From an uncultured Haliea sp. (GTDB taxonomy: Bacteria; Pseudomonadota; Gammaproteobacteria; Pseudomonadales; Halieaceae): a DNA stretch of 64,000 nucleotides. The DNA is taken from the NCBI GenBank assembly GCA_913062625.1, contig CAJXWP010000002.1, positions 62,001 to 126,000 of the forward strand. Reading direction: 5' to 3'. Position 1 is the stretch's first letter. Every line of letters begins with the position of its first letter. The translations under genes and the position numbers were made by a program. Below, in pieces: positions 52,632-61,493 of the stretch. The notes beneath the pieces are model-generated. The model saw only the letters and a list, made by a program, of their open reading frames with translations, searched no databases and was not told the origin of the DNA.

Positions 52632-53612
52632 TTATTGCTTGAGCAGCACCTTGCGCCTGTCGATTAACGAATCGAGCAGGCTTGATAACACATGGGTTCG
52701 TTTCACCAGCAAATGGGCGTCGTACTCCACGGTAAAGCCCACGCCGCCGTGAACCTGAATATTGGTGCGGGCGTTTTCCAGCGCTGCACGGGCTGACATC
52801 TCCACCGCGGCGGCGATTTTCCGGGTGGCATCTTCGTGTTCATCCTGCAGGCTCAACCCAGCGTAAACACACTGTGACCACGCGGCCTCGTTGCGTACTG
52901 CCATATCTGCGCACAGGTGCTTGATGGTCTGGAAGGCGCCGATAGGCTGCCCAAACTGCTCGCGCTCCCCGGCGTAGCTAACCGCTGCTGCGCAAGCCGA
53001 TTCTGCGATGCCAGTAAGCACCGCACATAAGCCAATAGCCAGACGCATTACATCACTCTCACCTATGTTCTTGAGTAGTGGGGTTCCGGTCAGTGTTGTC
53101 CTTGTCAGGCTTACAGACTCATCAGTGCCTTTGAGCGTTTCCGCTTTGGCTATTGCTGCAGCCGGGAACAGATTGATTTTATTGTCATGGCAGGTGAGCA
53201 GGTAGTCCGCGTCGCCTCCGTCAAACATCAGATAGTTGTCTTCTTTCGTGGCAAGGGCGATGGCTACACGCTTTTCGCCATTGATGAGCGAGTTGGCTAG
53301 CCCTGCCTGATCGTGACGACTGGCAAGATTGGCAGTGAAAGCCGTGGCTAACACTGTGGGAGAAATCAGCTGGCGTCCGGCCTCGCGGGCCAGAAGTATT
53401 TCTTCGGCAATGCCAAGGCCGCTGCCGCCGAGGTGCTCCGGGCAGCTGACACCGAACCAGCCCAGTTTCACAAACTGCTGCCAAAGTGCGGCGGAATAGG
53501 GGGTGCCCAGGTTGATTGTTTCCTGGTAGCGCCGAATCGGTACCTCGCTAGAGAGAAACTCGCCGATCACACTGACAATTTCGGCCTGCTCGGTTGTGGG
53601 AAGAAGGTTCAT
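52632..53612 (-). CDS. Acyl-CoA dehydrogenase, short (beta-type) subunit
   Basis: 326 residues, shorter than the usual 380-400. SYAGEREQFGQPIGAFQTIKH and IQVHGGVGFTVEYDAHLLVKR show the C-terminal ACAD domain; the GSGSD FAD motif of the middle domain is lacking. It resembles the first half of the fused protein at 33110. Small subunits like this pair with a full-length partner in alpha2beta2 acyl-CoA dehydrogenases for bulky substrates. The partner is probably the gene 9 bases upstream in the operon. Confidence 0.88.
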   Translation of the reverse strand: MNLLPTTEQAEIVSVIGEFLSSEVPIRRYQETINLGTPYSAALWQQFVKLGWFGVSCPEHLGGSGLGIAEEILLAREAGRQLISPTVLATAFTANLASRHDQAGLANSLINGEKRVAIALATKEDNYLMFDGGDADYLLTCHDNKINLFPAAAIAKAETLKGTDESVSLTRTTLTGTPLLKNIGESDVMRLAIGLCAVLTGIAESACAAAVSYAGEREQFGQPIGAFQTIKHLCADMAVRNEAAWSQCVYAGLSLQDEHEDATRKIAAAVEMSARAALENARTNIQVHGGVGFTVEYDAHLLVKRTHVLSSLLDSLIDRRKVLLKQ

Positions 53613-53621
53613 TCGGTCTCC

Positions 53622-54803
53622 TTAGCGGCTCTTGGGCAAGCCGAGAACTCGCTCGCCAATGATGGATCGCTGAATCTGCTCGGTGCCGGCGGCGATAGTA
53701 TCGGCGTAGCGAAACAGGTAAGTGCGCACCAGCTCTTCATGCTTGCCCTGGTAAACCAACCCGTCGGCTCCCAGTAGCTCCATACCGAAATGGCTAATTC
53801 GCTGGCTCAGCTTGGCAAAGAACAGACGCACAATTGATCCTTCAGGCCCGGGCAGATCCTGATTGCTGTTGCGGGAAATGCTCATGTAGGTCATCGCTTT
53901 CAAAGCTATCACCTCTGCCTTGAGACCGGCTAGGCGTTCGGCAATTTCATCATGTGCGATAGCCGCTCTTCCGCCGATGTGGACTTCTCTTGCCAGTTGT
54001 TCCATCTTTACCACGTCGTGTTCGAGTTCTACCTGGTCGGCAATGAACGCGGTGCCGCGCTCGAAGGACAAGGTGGACATGGCGGTGCGCCAGCCGTTAT
54101 TGAGCCCGCCGATGACCTGTGACAGCGGGATGCGAACATCGTCATAGAAGACCTCACAGAACTCGCTCTCTCCGGCCATATTGCGGATCGGGCGTATGGT
54201 GATGCCCGGAGTTTTCATATCACAAACTACCCAGGTGATACCCCTGTGCTTTTGGGCGTCGGGGTCGGTGCGCACGAGCAGTTCCTGGAAGTCTGCGACA
54301 TCGGCATAGCTGGTCCAGAGCTTCTGGCCGTTGATGACCAGGTGGTCCCCGTCGATTTCTCCACGGGTGCGCAAACTCGCCAGGTCAGAGCCTGCTCCCG
54401 GTTCTGAGAACCCCTGGCACCAGACGGCGCTGCCGTCGAGTATCTTTGGCAGGTGCTCGGCCTTGTGGTTGTCTTCACCGCAGGCGATCAGTGTGGGGCC
54501 TGCGTGCGCGAGTCCGACAAAGCAAACGCTTTTCCAGCCGCCTGGAGGAACATCGGCGGCGGCATATTCCTCATACCATATAAGCTGTCGGGTCAGAGAC
54601 AAGCCTCGTCCGCCGCAGGCCTCGGGCCAGGCAATACCCGCCCAGCCTGCGTCGAAGAGGGTTTTCTGCCAGGCGGTGTCATGTTCGCGGCAGGCGGCCA
54701 GATCCGCCACAGAGGGACGCTGCTCCCGCGGGCGGTTATCCGCAAGCCACTGGCGCACGTCTTCCCTGAACAGTTGGTCATCGGGACTGAACTGAATATT
54801 CAT
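53622..54803 (-). CDS. Acyl-CoA dehydrogenase, long (alpha-type) subunit
   Basis: 393 residues, full length. Motifs: IAWPEACGGRGLSLTRQLIWYEEYA, WCQGFSEPGAGSDLASLRTRG (FAD-binding), LVINGQKLWTSYADVADFQELLVR and GTEQIQRSIIGERVLGLPKSR. It introduces a double bond alpha-beta to the CoA ester. Its ATG overlaps the stop of the ligase (4 bases). With the short protein at 52632 it probably forms a heteromer; the same pair occurs as one polypeptide at 33110. Confidence 0.92.
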   Translation of the reverse strand: MNIQFSPDDQLFREDVRQWLADNRPREQRPSVADLAACREHDTAWQKTLFDAGWAGIAWPEACGGRGLSLTRQLIWYEEYAAADVPPGGWKSVCFVGLAHAGPTLIACGEDNHKAEHLPKILDGSAVWCQGFSEPGAGSDLASLRTRGEIDGDHLVINGQKLWTSYADVADFQELLVRTDPDAQKHRGITWVVCDMKTPGITIRPIRNMAGESEFCEVFYDDVRIPLSQVIGGLNNGWRTAMSTLSFERGTAFIADQVELEHDVVKMEQLAREVHIGGRAAIAHDEIAERLAGLKAEVIALKAMTYMSISRNSNQDLPGPEGSIVRLFFAKLSQRISHFGMELLGADGLVYQGKHEELVRTYLFRYADTIAAGTEQIQRSIIGERVLGLPKSR

Positions 54804-56311
54804 TGAGTATGGCTCTCCAGCAGTGCCCGGATTGCAGGCAGGTCCGGTTTCAAGGATGCGTTGCGGGGTATGGACCTAGCCACCAGGAAGCGCACGGGGA
54901 CTTGGTAGGCCGCCAGACCCTCCCTGGCGAGAGACGCCACCGCTTCCAGATCCAGTTCGTCAGTCCCGGTTGTGGGTTGGAGGAGGGCAGCGGGCACTTG
55001 GCCGAGCCTGTCGTCATCAAGGGCGACCACAACAGCCTCTTCGATATCCGGGTGAGTCTGTAGCACGCTCTCCACGTCGGTTGGCAGGATTTTGAAGCCG
55101 CCGCGGTTGATGGCGGCATCGGCGCGGCCCCTGACCCACAGGAAGCTCTCGTCATCGAGGATGGCGATGTCGGTGGTAGGTACCCAGGCTGCCGCGCCCG
55201 ATGCGGACTGCACCGAACGGATTTCGAGAATGCCTTCTTTCCCACTGGGGAGTTCTTCGCCGCTGGTGGCATCCACAACGCGCAATTCTGTCCCCGGGAA
55301 CGCCCGGCCGACGCTGCCCAGCTTAGCGGGCATGAATTCACGGTGCAGTGGGAAACTCCATCCAGCCACGCCCCCGGCAAATTCGGTGGCGCCGTACACA
55401 ACCAGCAGGGGTACAGCATACCGGGCCTCAAAAGACTGCTGGATATCGGGCCGCAAAGCCGCGCTACCGCAGATCACGGCCTTGAGACTGGCCAGCTTTT
55501 CTGCGGGGACATCCTCATCCAGAATCATTTTTACCGTGGCCGGTACCAGGTGGCCCAGTTTCAACTGATGGCGCTGTACAGCATCGCTCCAGATCTTCAC
55601 GTCAAAGCGGTCCATCAGGATTTGTGGCCGGGCGTCGATAATTGCCTTCAGGGTGTGAAACAGACCACCGATGTGCGCCAGAGGGTTGGCTACGATAACG
55701 GGCGTATCCTTGATTTGCACGGCACTGCTGCCGGCCTCGGGCATCTGATCAGAAATCGGGTGCAGCAGCCCTGGATACTTGAGGGGGATACGTTTGGGCG
55801 TGCCGGTGGTGCCACTGGATTGCATCATGACCGCGACGCCTTCCAGGGGGGCGCAGAATCCGGTGAAGGCCATTCCTGCACGAAGTTCCAGCCCGACCCC
55901 TGTAGCCGTATCTGTCGCTTGCAGCACGGCATTTCCGTTCCTGTCGACCGCCGCCATTAATGACTCATCGTCGATATCATCGCCCGCAGCGATCAGCAGG
56001 GGCAATCTCAAAGACTCAAGCTCAGCGCCAATTTTTGCGCCTGAATGCATTGGATTAAAGGTGATGAAACAGTGGCCGGCGCGGGTAATGGCCAGCAGCG
56101 CGGCAACGGTTGCCGCATTGTTGTGGGCAATGACGCCGACCTGACTACCTATCGGCAGGGACAGGGAGCCAAAGATGTTATCGATGGCGTGAATACTGCC
56201 CGCCAGTTGTTCCCAGCTGTAGCTGATGTCATGGACATAGATTGCGGTAGCCTCGGGGGCTAGGGTCAGGACCTGATCCAGATGGCGGCGAAATTCTTCG
56301 TGGTTACGCAC
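54800..56311 (-). CDS. AMP-dependent acyl-CoA synthetase
   Basis: 503 residues. The phosphate motif is AVMMQSSGTTGTPKRIPL, followed by LLVVYGATEFAGG, a weak GRADAAINRGGFKILPTDVESVLQ and a C-terminal catalytic-lysine-like region ASLKPDLPA. Slightly atypical (arginine after TPK), but the fold is clear. Third gene of the region-3 ligases. It overlaps the ACAD gene and starts 3 bases after the MaoC gene's stop, so all share a transcript. It may activate a branched or ring-derived acid. Confidence 0.88.
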   Translation of the reverse strand: MRNHEEFRRHLDQVLTLAPEATAIYVHDISYSWEQLAGSIHAIDNIFGSLSLPIGSQVGVIAHNNAATVAALLAITRAGHCFITFNPMHSGAKIGAELESLRLPLLIAAGDDIDDESLMAAVDRNGNAVLQATDTATGVGLELRAGMAFTGFCAPLEGVAVMMQSSGTTGTPKRIPLKYPGLLHPISDQMPEAGSSAVQIKDTPVIVANPLAHIGGLFHTLKAIIDARPQILMDRFDVKIWSDAVQRHQLKLGHLVPATVKMILDEDVPAEKLASLKAVICGSAALRPDIQQSFEARYAVPLLVVYGATEFAGGVAGWSFPLHREFMPAKLGSVGRAFPGTELRVVDATSGEELPSGKEGILEIRSVQSASGAAAWVPTTDIAILDDESFLWVRGRADAAINRGGFKILPTDVESVLQTHPDIEEAVVVALDDDRLGQVPAALLQPTTGTDELDLEAVASLAREGLAAYQVPVRFLVARSIPRNASLKPDLPAIRALLESHTQ

Positions 56312-56314
56312 TGC

Positions 56315-57598
56315 TCAGCTCTCCAGTGGTTCTTCTGTGCCCCTCAGTTCCATCATTTTTGCACCTCGTTCGCGCAACTCCCGCGGCGCGACCGGCAGTG
56401 AGACAGGGCCGAACTCCCGGGAAGGCAGAAGAATTTCCGCGGTACCGGTGACCGAATCTTCATCGCGTTGGTTAGTGCCGCAAACCTTGATCGTCACCAC
56501 ACACCCAAGCTCATCGCGACGCTTATCTGTAACCTTGCCGCGCATGATGTGGGTATCGCCAAGGAAGTTAAACGTATTAAGCCGGTTGGACATACTCCTG
56601 AGCCATGCGTCATCCCCCATCCAGTTAGTGAGCAGGTGACTCATCCAGCAGCTGCGCATCTGGCCATAGTCATAGGGCGCGGGCAGGCCGATCTGTTGGG
56701 CCCAGTTGGGATCCCAGTGCATCCGCTGCATGACATCTGGCACGCCATACTCGTCGGGATTGTAAAAGCCTTTCAGTTTCTGGGTGCGTCCTTTCCAGGC
56801 ATGGCGCAGCGGGCCGATGCCATACTCGCCCATACCCCAGCCGACGTGTTGGGAAATGACGTCGGTGACAGTCATGGGGCCTTTTACTATCGGTACCAGT
56901 TGGTCACCCACGGCGACATCTTCGAACCAGCGGGGCAGGCCACCGCGCCGTTCCTCGGCCTCATAAAGTGCGTTGATTGCTTCGATGTCCGCCTCCGTGT
57001 AGGTGGCACGTTCGATGTTGGCGTGTTTTCCTGTTTTCTTGGAGCCGCCACGTTCTGCACTGACATAACTCTCGTAGCGGACCGCTACCGGATCTCCCAT
57101 ACGGTCGACATGCATGAACCGGTAGGTCTCGATGATGGAGCGACCGCCGCTGAAACTGGACGTCTTGACCTCCACGCTGGAGGTACTGGAATCGACGAAG
57201 GTCTCATCACCCCTATAGATCGGCTTGTACCATTCCCAGCGCACGCCAGAGTAGTATTTACCTACGCCGCGAAACAAACCGCGGAACAAGTTTTTTTTGT
57301 CTCCACTCAGGGGCGGGATTTCGCATCGGCCGGTCGCGATGGGATACATAGGCGCTGCGACCATGCCGCGCCATCGCGATTGCTTACCGTAGGACTCATC
57401 CTGGTAGAGCGGGTTGTCATCACCATAGCCCCAGTTGAAATTTTTCATGGTCGCTGCCGCGGCTGTGGGTGACAGCGTATCGCAGCGTAAAGGGACCGGT
57501 ACGCCGATTTGCCGGCGGGCGCGGTCGACATCTTCATCGGTGATTTCTGCGCTGATGTCTTTATCTTTGCCGCCATCGACTTGTTTTGATTTGGCCAT
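56315..57598 (-). CDS. MaoC/FAS1-like dehydratase family protein
   Basis: 427 residues from the ATG at 57598; an ATG 36 bases upstream is unlikely. The N-terminal half has MVAAPMYPIATG and a FAS1-like dehydratase outline; the C-terminal half has VTDVISQHVGWGMGEYGIGP, WAQQIGLPAPYDYGQMRSCW and TNWMGDD, which fits the second hotdog. Two fused hotdog domains are common in MaoC-type 2-enoyl-CoA hydratases. It hydrates the product of the acyl-CoA dehydrogenases in the same operon. It is the promoter-proximal gene. An N-terminal charged tail (KQVDGGKDKD) is unexplained. Confidence 0.82.
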   Translation of the reverse strand: MAKSKQVDGGKDKDISAEITDEDVDRARRQIGVPVPLRCDTLSPTAAAATMKNFNWGYGDDNPLYQDESYGKQSRWRGMVAAPMYPIATGRCEIPPLSGDKKNLFRGLFRGVGKYYSGVRWEWYKPIYRGDETFVDSSTSSVEVKTSSFSGGRSIIETYRFMHVDRMGDPVAVRYESYVSAERGGSKKTGKHANIERATYTEADIEAINALYEAEERRGGLPRWFEDVAVGDQLVPIVKGPMTVTDVISQHVGWGMGEYGIGPLRHAWKGRTQKLKGFYNPDEYGVPDVMQRMHWDPNWAQQIGLPAPYDYGQMRSCWMSHLLTNWMGDDAWLRSMSNRLNTFNFLGDTHIMRGKVTDKRRDELGCVVTIKVCGTNQRDEDSVTGTAEILLPSREFGPVSLPVAPRELRERGAKMMELRGTEEPLES

Positions 57599-57658
57599 GG
57601 TATTCCAGCTCTTTGCTGCCCCTGTACAGGGCATAATGTTAGTTAAGTGGTGATAGCA

Positions 57659-57678
57659 ATAAAGAGTATACTAATAAA
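57659..57678. promoter_or_regulatory. AGTATACT element, MaoC side
   Basis: ATAAAGAGTATACTAATAAA, core at 57665-57672, 67 bases upstream of the MaoC start. Paired with the site at 57738: their centres are 73 bp apart, about seven helical turns. Confidence 0.6.
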
Positions 57679-57730
57679 TTGCCAAATACCAGCAAAGCGC
57701 CAAGAGTCGTGGATCGGTTTGCATTGATTT

Positions 57731-57751
57731 TTTATAAAGTATACTATTAAC
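57731..57751. promoter_or_regulatory. AGTATACT element, P450 side
   Basis: TTTATAAAGTATACTATTAAC, core at 57738-57745, 70 bases upstream of the P450 ATG. TTTGCA at 57718 is a possible -35 with a 16-base gap to TATACT. Confidence 0.6.
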
Positions 57752-57814
57752 TTGTTCCACATTGACTGCGAGCACCAGCTCGATAAGGTATAACAGAACC
57801 AACCGGGAAGTATT

Positions 57815-59023
57815 ATGTATAACGTGACCGTCCCCGAGCATGTCCCTGAAGAACTGGTAAGGTCCTTCAATGTTTTTGAAATTCCTCCCACGGCGGATAT
57901 TTTCGCTGAGATTTCAAAACTGCACGAAACCCATCCGCCGATCTACTACAACAGCACACCTCAATTGGACCGGACCTTCTCCCGGGGTGCCTGGCAAGTC
58001 ACTTCCATGGAATATATTCAGGAGATCATGCGTACCCCGGATGACTTTTCCAGCGTAGGTATCTCCGGTTTTAACGAGTTGATCCAGCTCGGTTACGAAC
58101 TGATGATTCCCGTCGATACCGATCCACCTGTGCACGGTGAAGTGCGCGGGCTGATTCGCGAGCAATTGCAACCGAACAATGTTGCCAAGCTTGCCGATGG
58201 CATTCGTGAGCTGTCGCAGGAGGTGGTACAGAAGTGTGTCGCTCAGGGCAGCAGTGAGTTTGTAAAGGACGTCGCTTCCATTTTCCCCACCCAGATTTTT
58301 CTGCTGCTTATGGGCATGCCCATGGAGGAGGCGGAACAGTTCCTGGAGTGGGAGGCCGATTTATTGCAGCCCGACCCCAATAATATTGAAAAGTCTCGGG
58401 ACGCCATCCGCAAGATTGTGGCGCGGGTGCAGCAGGGCTTCGAAGAACGCCGCGCCGATCCGCAGGATGATTTTCTGACCCTGTTGGTCAATGCGGACCT
58501 CACAGAGGAACTGCGTACCGGGCTGGGTTTCAACCTGTTTGTCGGTGGCCTGGATACGGTGATGAACCAGCTCACCTGGGTCTTCAAATACATCGGTGAG
58601 CGCCCTGAGTTGCAGCAGCAACTGCGCGGTAACCCCGAGTTGATAGCCAGTTCGCTGGAAGAAATCATGCGCCTTCACTCAGTGCTGACCACCCGGCGCT
58701 TTGTCACCCGGGATATGAATTTTCAAGGGGTCAGCTTTAAAAAAGGGGACAGTGTGGAACTGCTGATGGCGGCGGGCAGTCTCGATGGAAATGCCTTTGA
58801 GAACCCCCACGAAGCAGACCTTGAGCGCAAGCCAAACCGTCACATGGGCTTCGGCTGGGGACCGCATATGTGTATCGGCATGCACCTGGCGCGCCTGGAG
58901 ATGCGTATTCTTGTGGAAGAGTGGCTGCAGGCGATACCTCAGTTTTCTGTGGTGCGCCCTGAAGAGCTGGAGTTCCACGTGGGCATCTGGGGACTGAATT
59001 CACTCCCGCTGTCCTGGGATTGA
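57815..59023 (+). CDS. Cytochrome P450
   Basis: 402 residues, CYP family length. Heme-ligand loop GFGWGPHMCIGMHLARLEMRIL read in parts, with Cys353; I-helix LFVGGLDTVMNQLTW; EEIMRLHSVLTTRRFVTRDMNF (K-helix region, with ExxR as EEIMR). It would hydroxylate a non-activated carbon, using electrons from a ferredoxin- or rubredoxin-type donor that is not adjacent. It is divergent from the MaoC operon across two AGTATACT elements and leads a plus-strand run of beta-oxidation genes. Probably the entry step for a hydrocarbon or terpenoid substrate. Confidence 0.93.
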   Translation: MYNVTVPEHVPEELVRSFNVFEIPPTADIFAEISKLHETHPPIYYNSTPQLDRTFSRGAWQVTSMEYIQEIMRTPDDFSSVGISGFNELIQLGYELMIPVDTDPPVHGEVRGLIREQLQPNNVAKLADGIRELSQEVVQKCVAQGSSEFVKDVASIFPTQIFLLLMGMPMEEAEQFLEWEADLLQPDPNNIEKSRDAIRKIVARVQQGFEERRADPQDDFLTLLVNADLTEELRTGLGFNLFVGGLDTVMNQLTWVFKYIGERPELQQQLRGNPELIASSLEEIMRLHSVLTTRRFVTRDMNFQGVSFKKGDSVELLMAAGSLDGNAFENPHEADLERKPNRHMGFGWGPHMCIGMHLARLEMRILVEEWLQAIPQFSVVRPEELEFHVGIWGLNSLPLSWD

Positions 59024-59060
59024 TTGTCAGGCGTGAGTTTTTATACAGATGGAGTGGGCA

Positions 59061-59855
59061 ATGGATAATGCACTGCTGCGCGAGGACTTCGATGGGGTCA
59101 TCGCGCTGACACTGAACCGGCCCGACAAGCTGAATGCGATCACGCCCGCGATGCTCGAAGGTATTTCTTTGGCGCTCGCCGAACTGCGTGACAACAACCA
59201 GCACAGGGTTCTGTTAATTAAAGCGACGGGGCGTTATTTCTCCGCCGGCATGGATATCAGCGCTGGCATGGCACCAGCGGGGGATAGCGGGGTCGAGTTC
59301 CGTCGCTGGTACCGTACCTCCCTGCACAGCCTGTTCGATGAAATCGAGGCGGTGGAGAAGCCTGTAGTGCTGGCGGCCCACGGCCCCTGTCTGGGCGGAG
59401 CGCTGGAAATGGCCTGCTCATGTGACTTCCGCCTCGCCGCGACAAGCGCAAAGTTCAGTCTTCCCGAGGTTCAACTCGGGCTGATACCTGGTAGTGGCGG
59501 TACCAGTCGTCTGACGCGGCTGGTTGGCGCTGCCAATGCCAAATGGTTGGTTATGGCCGGTCAGGAGGTGAGTGCCGAGCGGGCCTTACAGATGGGCCTG
59601 GTGCAGGAGGTTTGTAGCGATGATCAGTTCGACCAGCGCTGCCGTCAGTTCTGTACCGATCTGGCGAACCTGCCGGAGGAGGCTAGCGCCATGGCCAAGA
59701 TCACCATTGACACTGTAGCCGACCTTGACCGCACTGGTGCGCGACAGGTGGAGCGGATTGCCAATACGTTTCTCACCCGTTCGCAAGAGCACCGTTCTAT
59801 CATGGATGCCCTCGTGAACCGAAAAAATGACGCCAACCGCAAAAAGAAGAAGTAG
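59061..59855 (+). CDS. Enoyl-CoA hydratase/isomerase
   Basis: 264 residues from the ATG at 59061; an ATG at 59049 overlaps the GGAG. LNRPDKLNAITPAMLEG, YFSAGMDISAG, HGPCLGGALEMACSCDF and FSLPEVQLGLIPGSGGTSRLTR show the crotonase oxyanion hole and catalytic glutamate. A lysine-rich tail (NRKKKK) follows. It hydrates or isomerises an enoyl-CoA. It starts 37 bases after the P450 gene. Confidence 0.92.
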   Translation: MDNALLREDFDGVIALTLNRPDKLNAITPAMLEGISLALAELRDNNQHRVLLIKATGRYFSAGMDISAGMAPAGDSGVEFRRWYRTSLHSLFDEIEAVEKPVVLAAHGPCLGGALEMACSCDFRLAATSAKFSLPEVQLGLIPGSGGTSRLTRLVGAANAKWLVMAGQEVSAERALQMGLVQEVCSDDQFDQRCRQFCTDLANLPEEASAMAKITIDTVADLDRTGARQVERIANTFLTRSQEHRSIMDALVNRKNDANRKKKK

Positions 59856-59865
59856 AGAAACTTGC

Positions 59866-61488
59866 ATGACTGAGAAAAACTGGTCTCTGGGACCACAGGG
59901 TACGGTAACTGGTATTCTTCGCGATTCCGCTGCGCAAAGCCCCGACAAGCTTTTTATCGAGTTCCAGGGCGGCAGCAGGGCAACTTACGGTGAATTCAAC
60001 AACCGCTCCAATGCACTGGCTCGCGGGCTGATTAATGCCGGAGTAAAAGCGGGTGACACGGTTGGCGTAATGCTGGACAGCAATCTGGAGTGTGTGCTGA
60101 GCTGGTTTGCCGTCAATAAAGCGGGGGCGACCTGGGTGCCGTTTAACACCGCACTGAAAGGTGAGTTCCTGCGCCACCAGGTGGACAATGCTGGCGCCAG
60201 CCTAATCCTTGCCGAGAGTGATTATACCGAGCGCTTTGCTGCCATCGAGGGCCAGGTCGATTGTGTGAGTCGTATTTTTGTGCGTGGCGATGTACTTGCC
60301 GACGGCCCCCGTTCGATTGAACTACTGCCACTGACTACACTGTACGCAGCGGATGACAGCGATCTGCCAGAGTGCAATCAACCCTCAGATCTGTCCATGT
60401 TGATTTATACTTCGGGCACCACCGGGCCGGCCAAGGGCTGCATGATTAGCCATAACTACGCGGCCAATATGGCACGCCTGTCCCGTGAGAGTGCCGACCG
60501 CGGGCCGGAGGATGTTAACTGGTCCTGCCTGCCCATGTTCCACCTCAATGCCACCACAACCACCGTGCTGGCCACGCTACTGACCAGCGGACGCTGTTAC
60601 TTCATGCCGCGTTTTTCGCTGTCGGGGTTCTGGTCGTCCATCCAGGCCTCTGGTGCGACTGTGGTTAATATTATCGGCCAGATGGTGCCGCTGATTGCCA
60701 AGTTGGAAGACACCGAGGAATCGAAGGCCTGCTACGAGCAGGTGCGGGCGGTGATGGCTCTGCCTTTCGATGAGCACCTGCAGGCGGTGTGGCGCGAACG
60801 CTTTGGCATCACCATCGCCGGGGCCAACTGCTACGGTCTTACCGAGGCCTCGCTGATGATGAACCTCGAAGCGGGCGAGTACGCCAAGCCTGGATCCTCC
60901 GGCAAGCGCAATGAATACTTCGACGTGATGGTAGTTGATGACGACTTCAATGAATTGCCAGCGGGTGAGGCGGGGGAGGTGGTTTGCCGGCCGCGCAGGC
61001 CCCATATCATGTTCGAGGGCTACTGGAAAAATCCACAGAAGACCCTCGAGATTATGGCGGGCATGTGGTTCCACAGCGGTGATATCGGCAAGTTCGATGA
61101 GGACGGTTTTTTCTTTTTCGTCGATCGTAAGAAAGACTACTTGCGCAGGGGTGGCGAGAATATCTCCAGTTATGAATTGGAAGTGGCGATACAGGCCCAT
61201 CCAGCGGTTAAGGAAGTGGCGGTGCATTCCGTGCTGTCTGAGCTGTCTGAGGACGAGGTTAAGGCCACTATTGTGTTGGCTGACGGTGCCGCTATCACGG
61301 AGGAAGAATTGTGTCGCTGGTCTGTCGACTATCTACCCTATTATGCCGTGCCGCGATATATCGAATTCAGGGGCTCCCTGCCGATCAATCCCCTCAACAA
61401 GGTGATGAAATACGAGCTGCGTGACGAGGGAGTAACCCCCACGACATGGGACCGTAACGACTCTGATTTCCAACTGGTGAAACGGTAA
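59866..61488 (+). CDS. AMP-forming acyl-CoA/aryl-CoA synthetase
   Basis: 540 residues from the ATG at 59866. Motifs: MLIYTSGTTGPAKGCMIS, GANCYGLTEASLMMN, GMWFHSGDIGKFDEDGFFFFVDRKKDYLRRGGENISSYE (in parts), and a C-terminal LPINPLNKVMKYELRDEG catalytic lysine. It resembles CaiC-like carnitine/crotonobetaine ligases in part. It probably activates the acid formed after P450 and dehydrogenase steps. The gene starts 10 bases after the hydratase stop. Confidence 0.92.
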   Translation: MTEKNWSLGPQGTVTGILRDSAAQSPDKLFIEFQGGSRATYGEFNNRSNALARGLINAGVKAGDTVGVMLDSNLECVLSWFAVNKAGATWVPFNTALKGEFLRHQVDNAGASLILAESDYTERFAAIEGQVDCVSRIFVRGDVLADGPRSIELLPLTTLYAADDSDLPECNQPSDLSMLIYTSGTTGPAKGCMISHNYAANMARLSRESADRGPEDVNWSCLPMFHLNATTTTVLATLLTSGRCYFMPRFSLSGFWSSIQASGATVVNIIGQMVPLIAKLEDTEESKACYEQVRAVMALPFDEHLQAVWRERFGITIAGANCYGLTEASLMMNLEAGEYAKPGSSGKRNEYFDVMVVDDDFNELPAGEAGEVVCRPRRPHIMFEGYWKNPQKTLEIMAGMWFHSGDIGKFDEDGFFFFVDRKKDYLRRGGENISSYELEVAIQAHPAVKEVAVHSVLSELSEDEVKATIVLADGAAITEEELCRWSVDYLPYYAVPRYIEFRGSLPINPLNKVMKYELRDEGVTPTTWDRNDSDFQLVKR

Positions 61489-61493
61489 ATACC

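Noticed and set aside
56468-57472. 334-codon plus-strand open frame opposite the MaoC gene
   Set aside because: Antisense shadow; the MaoC protein has clear domains and ribosome site.
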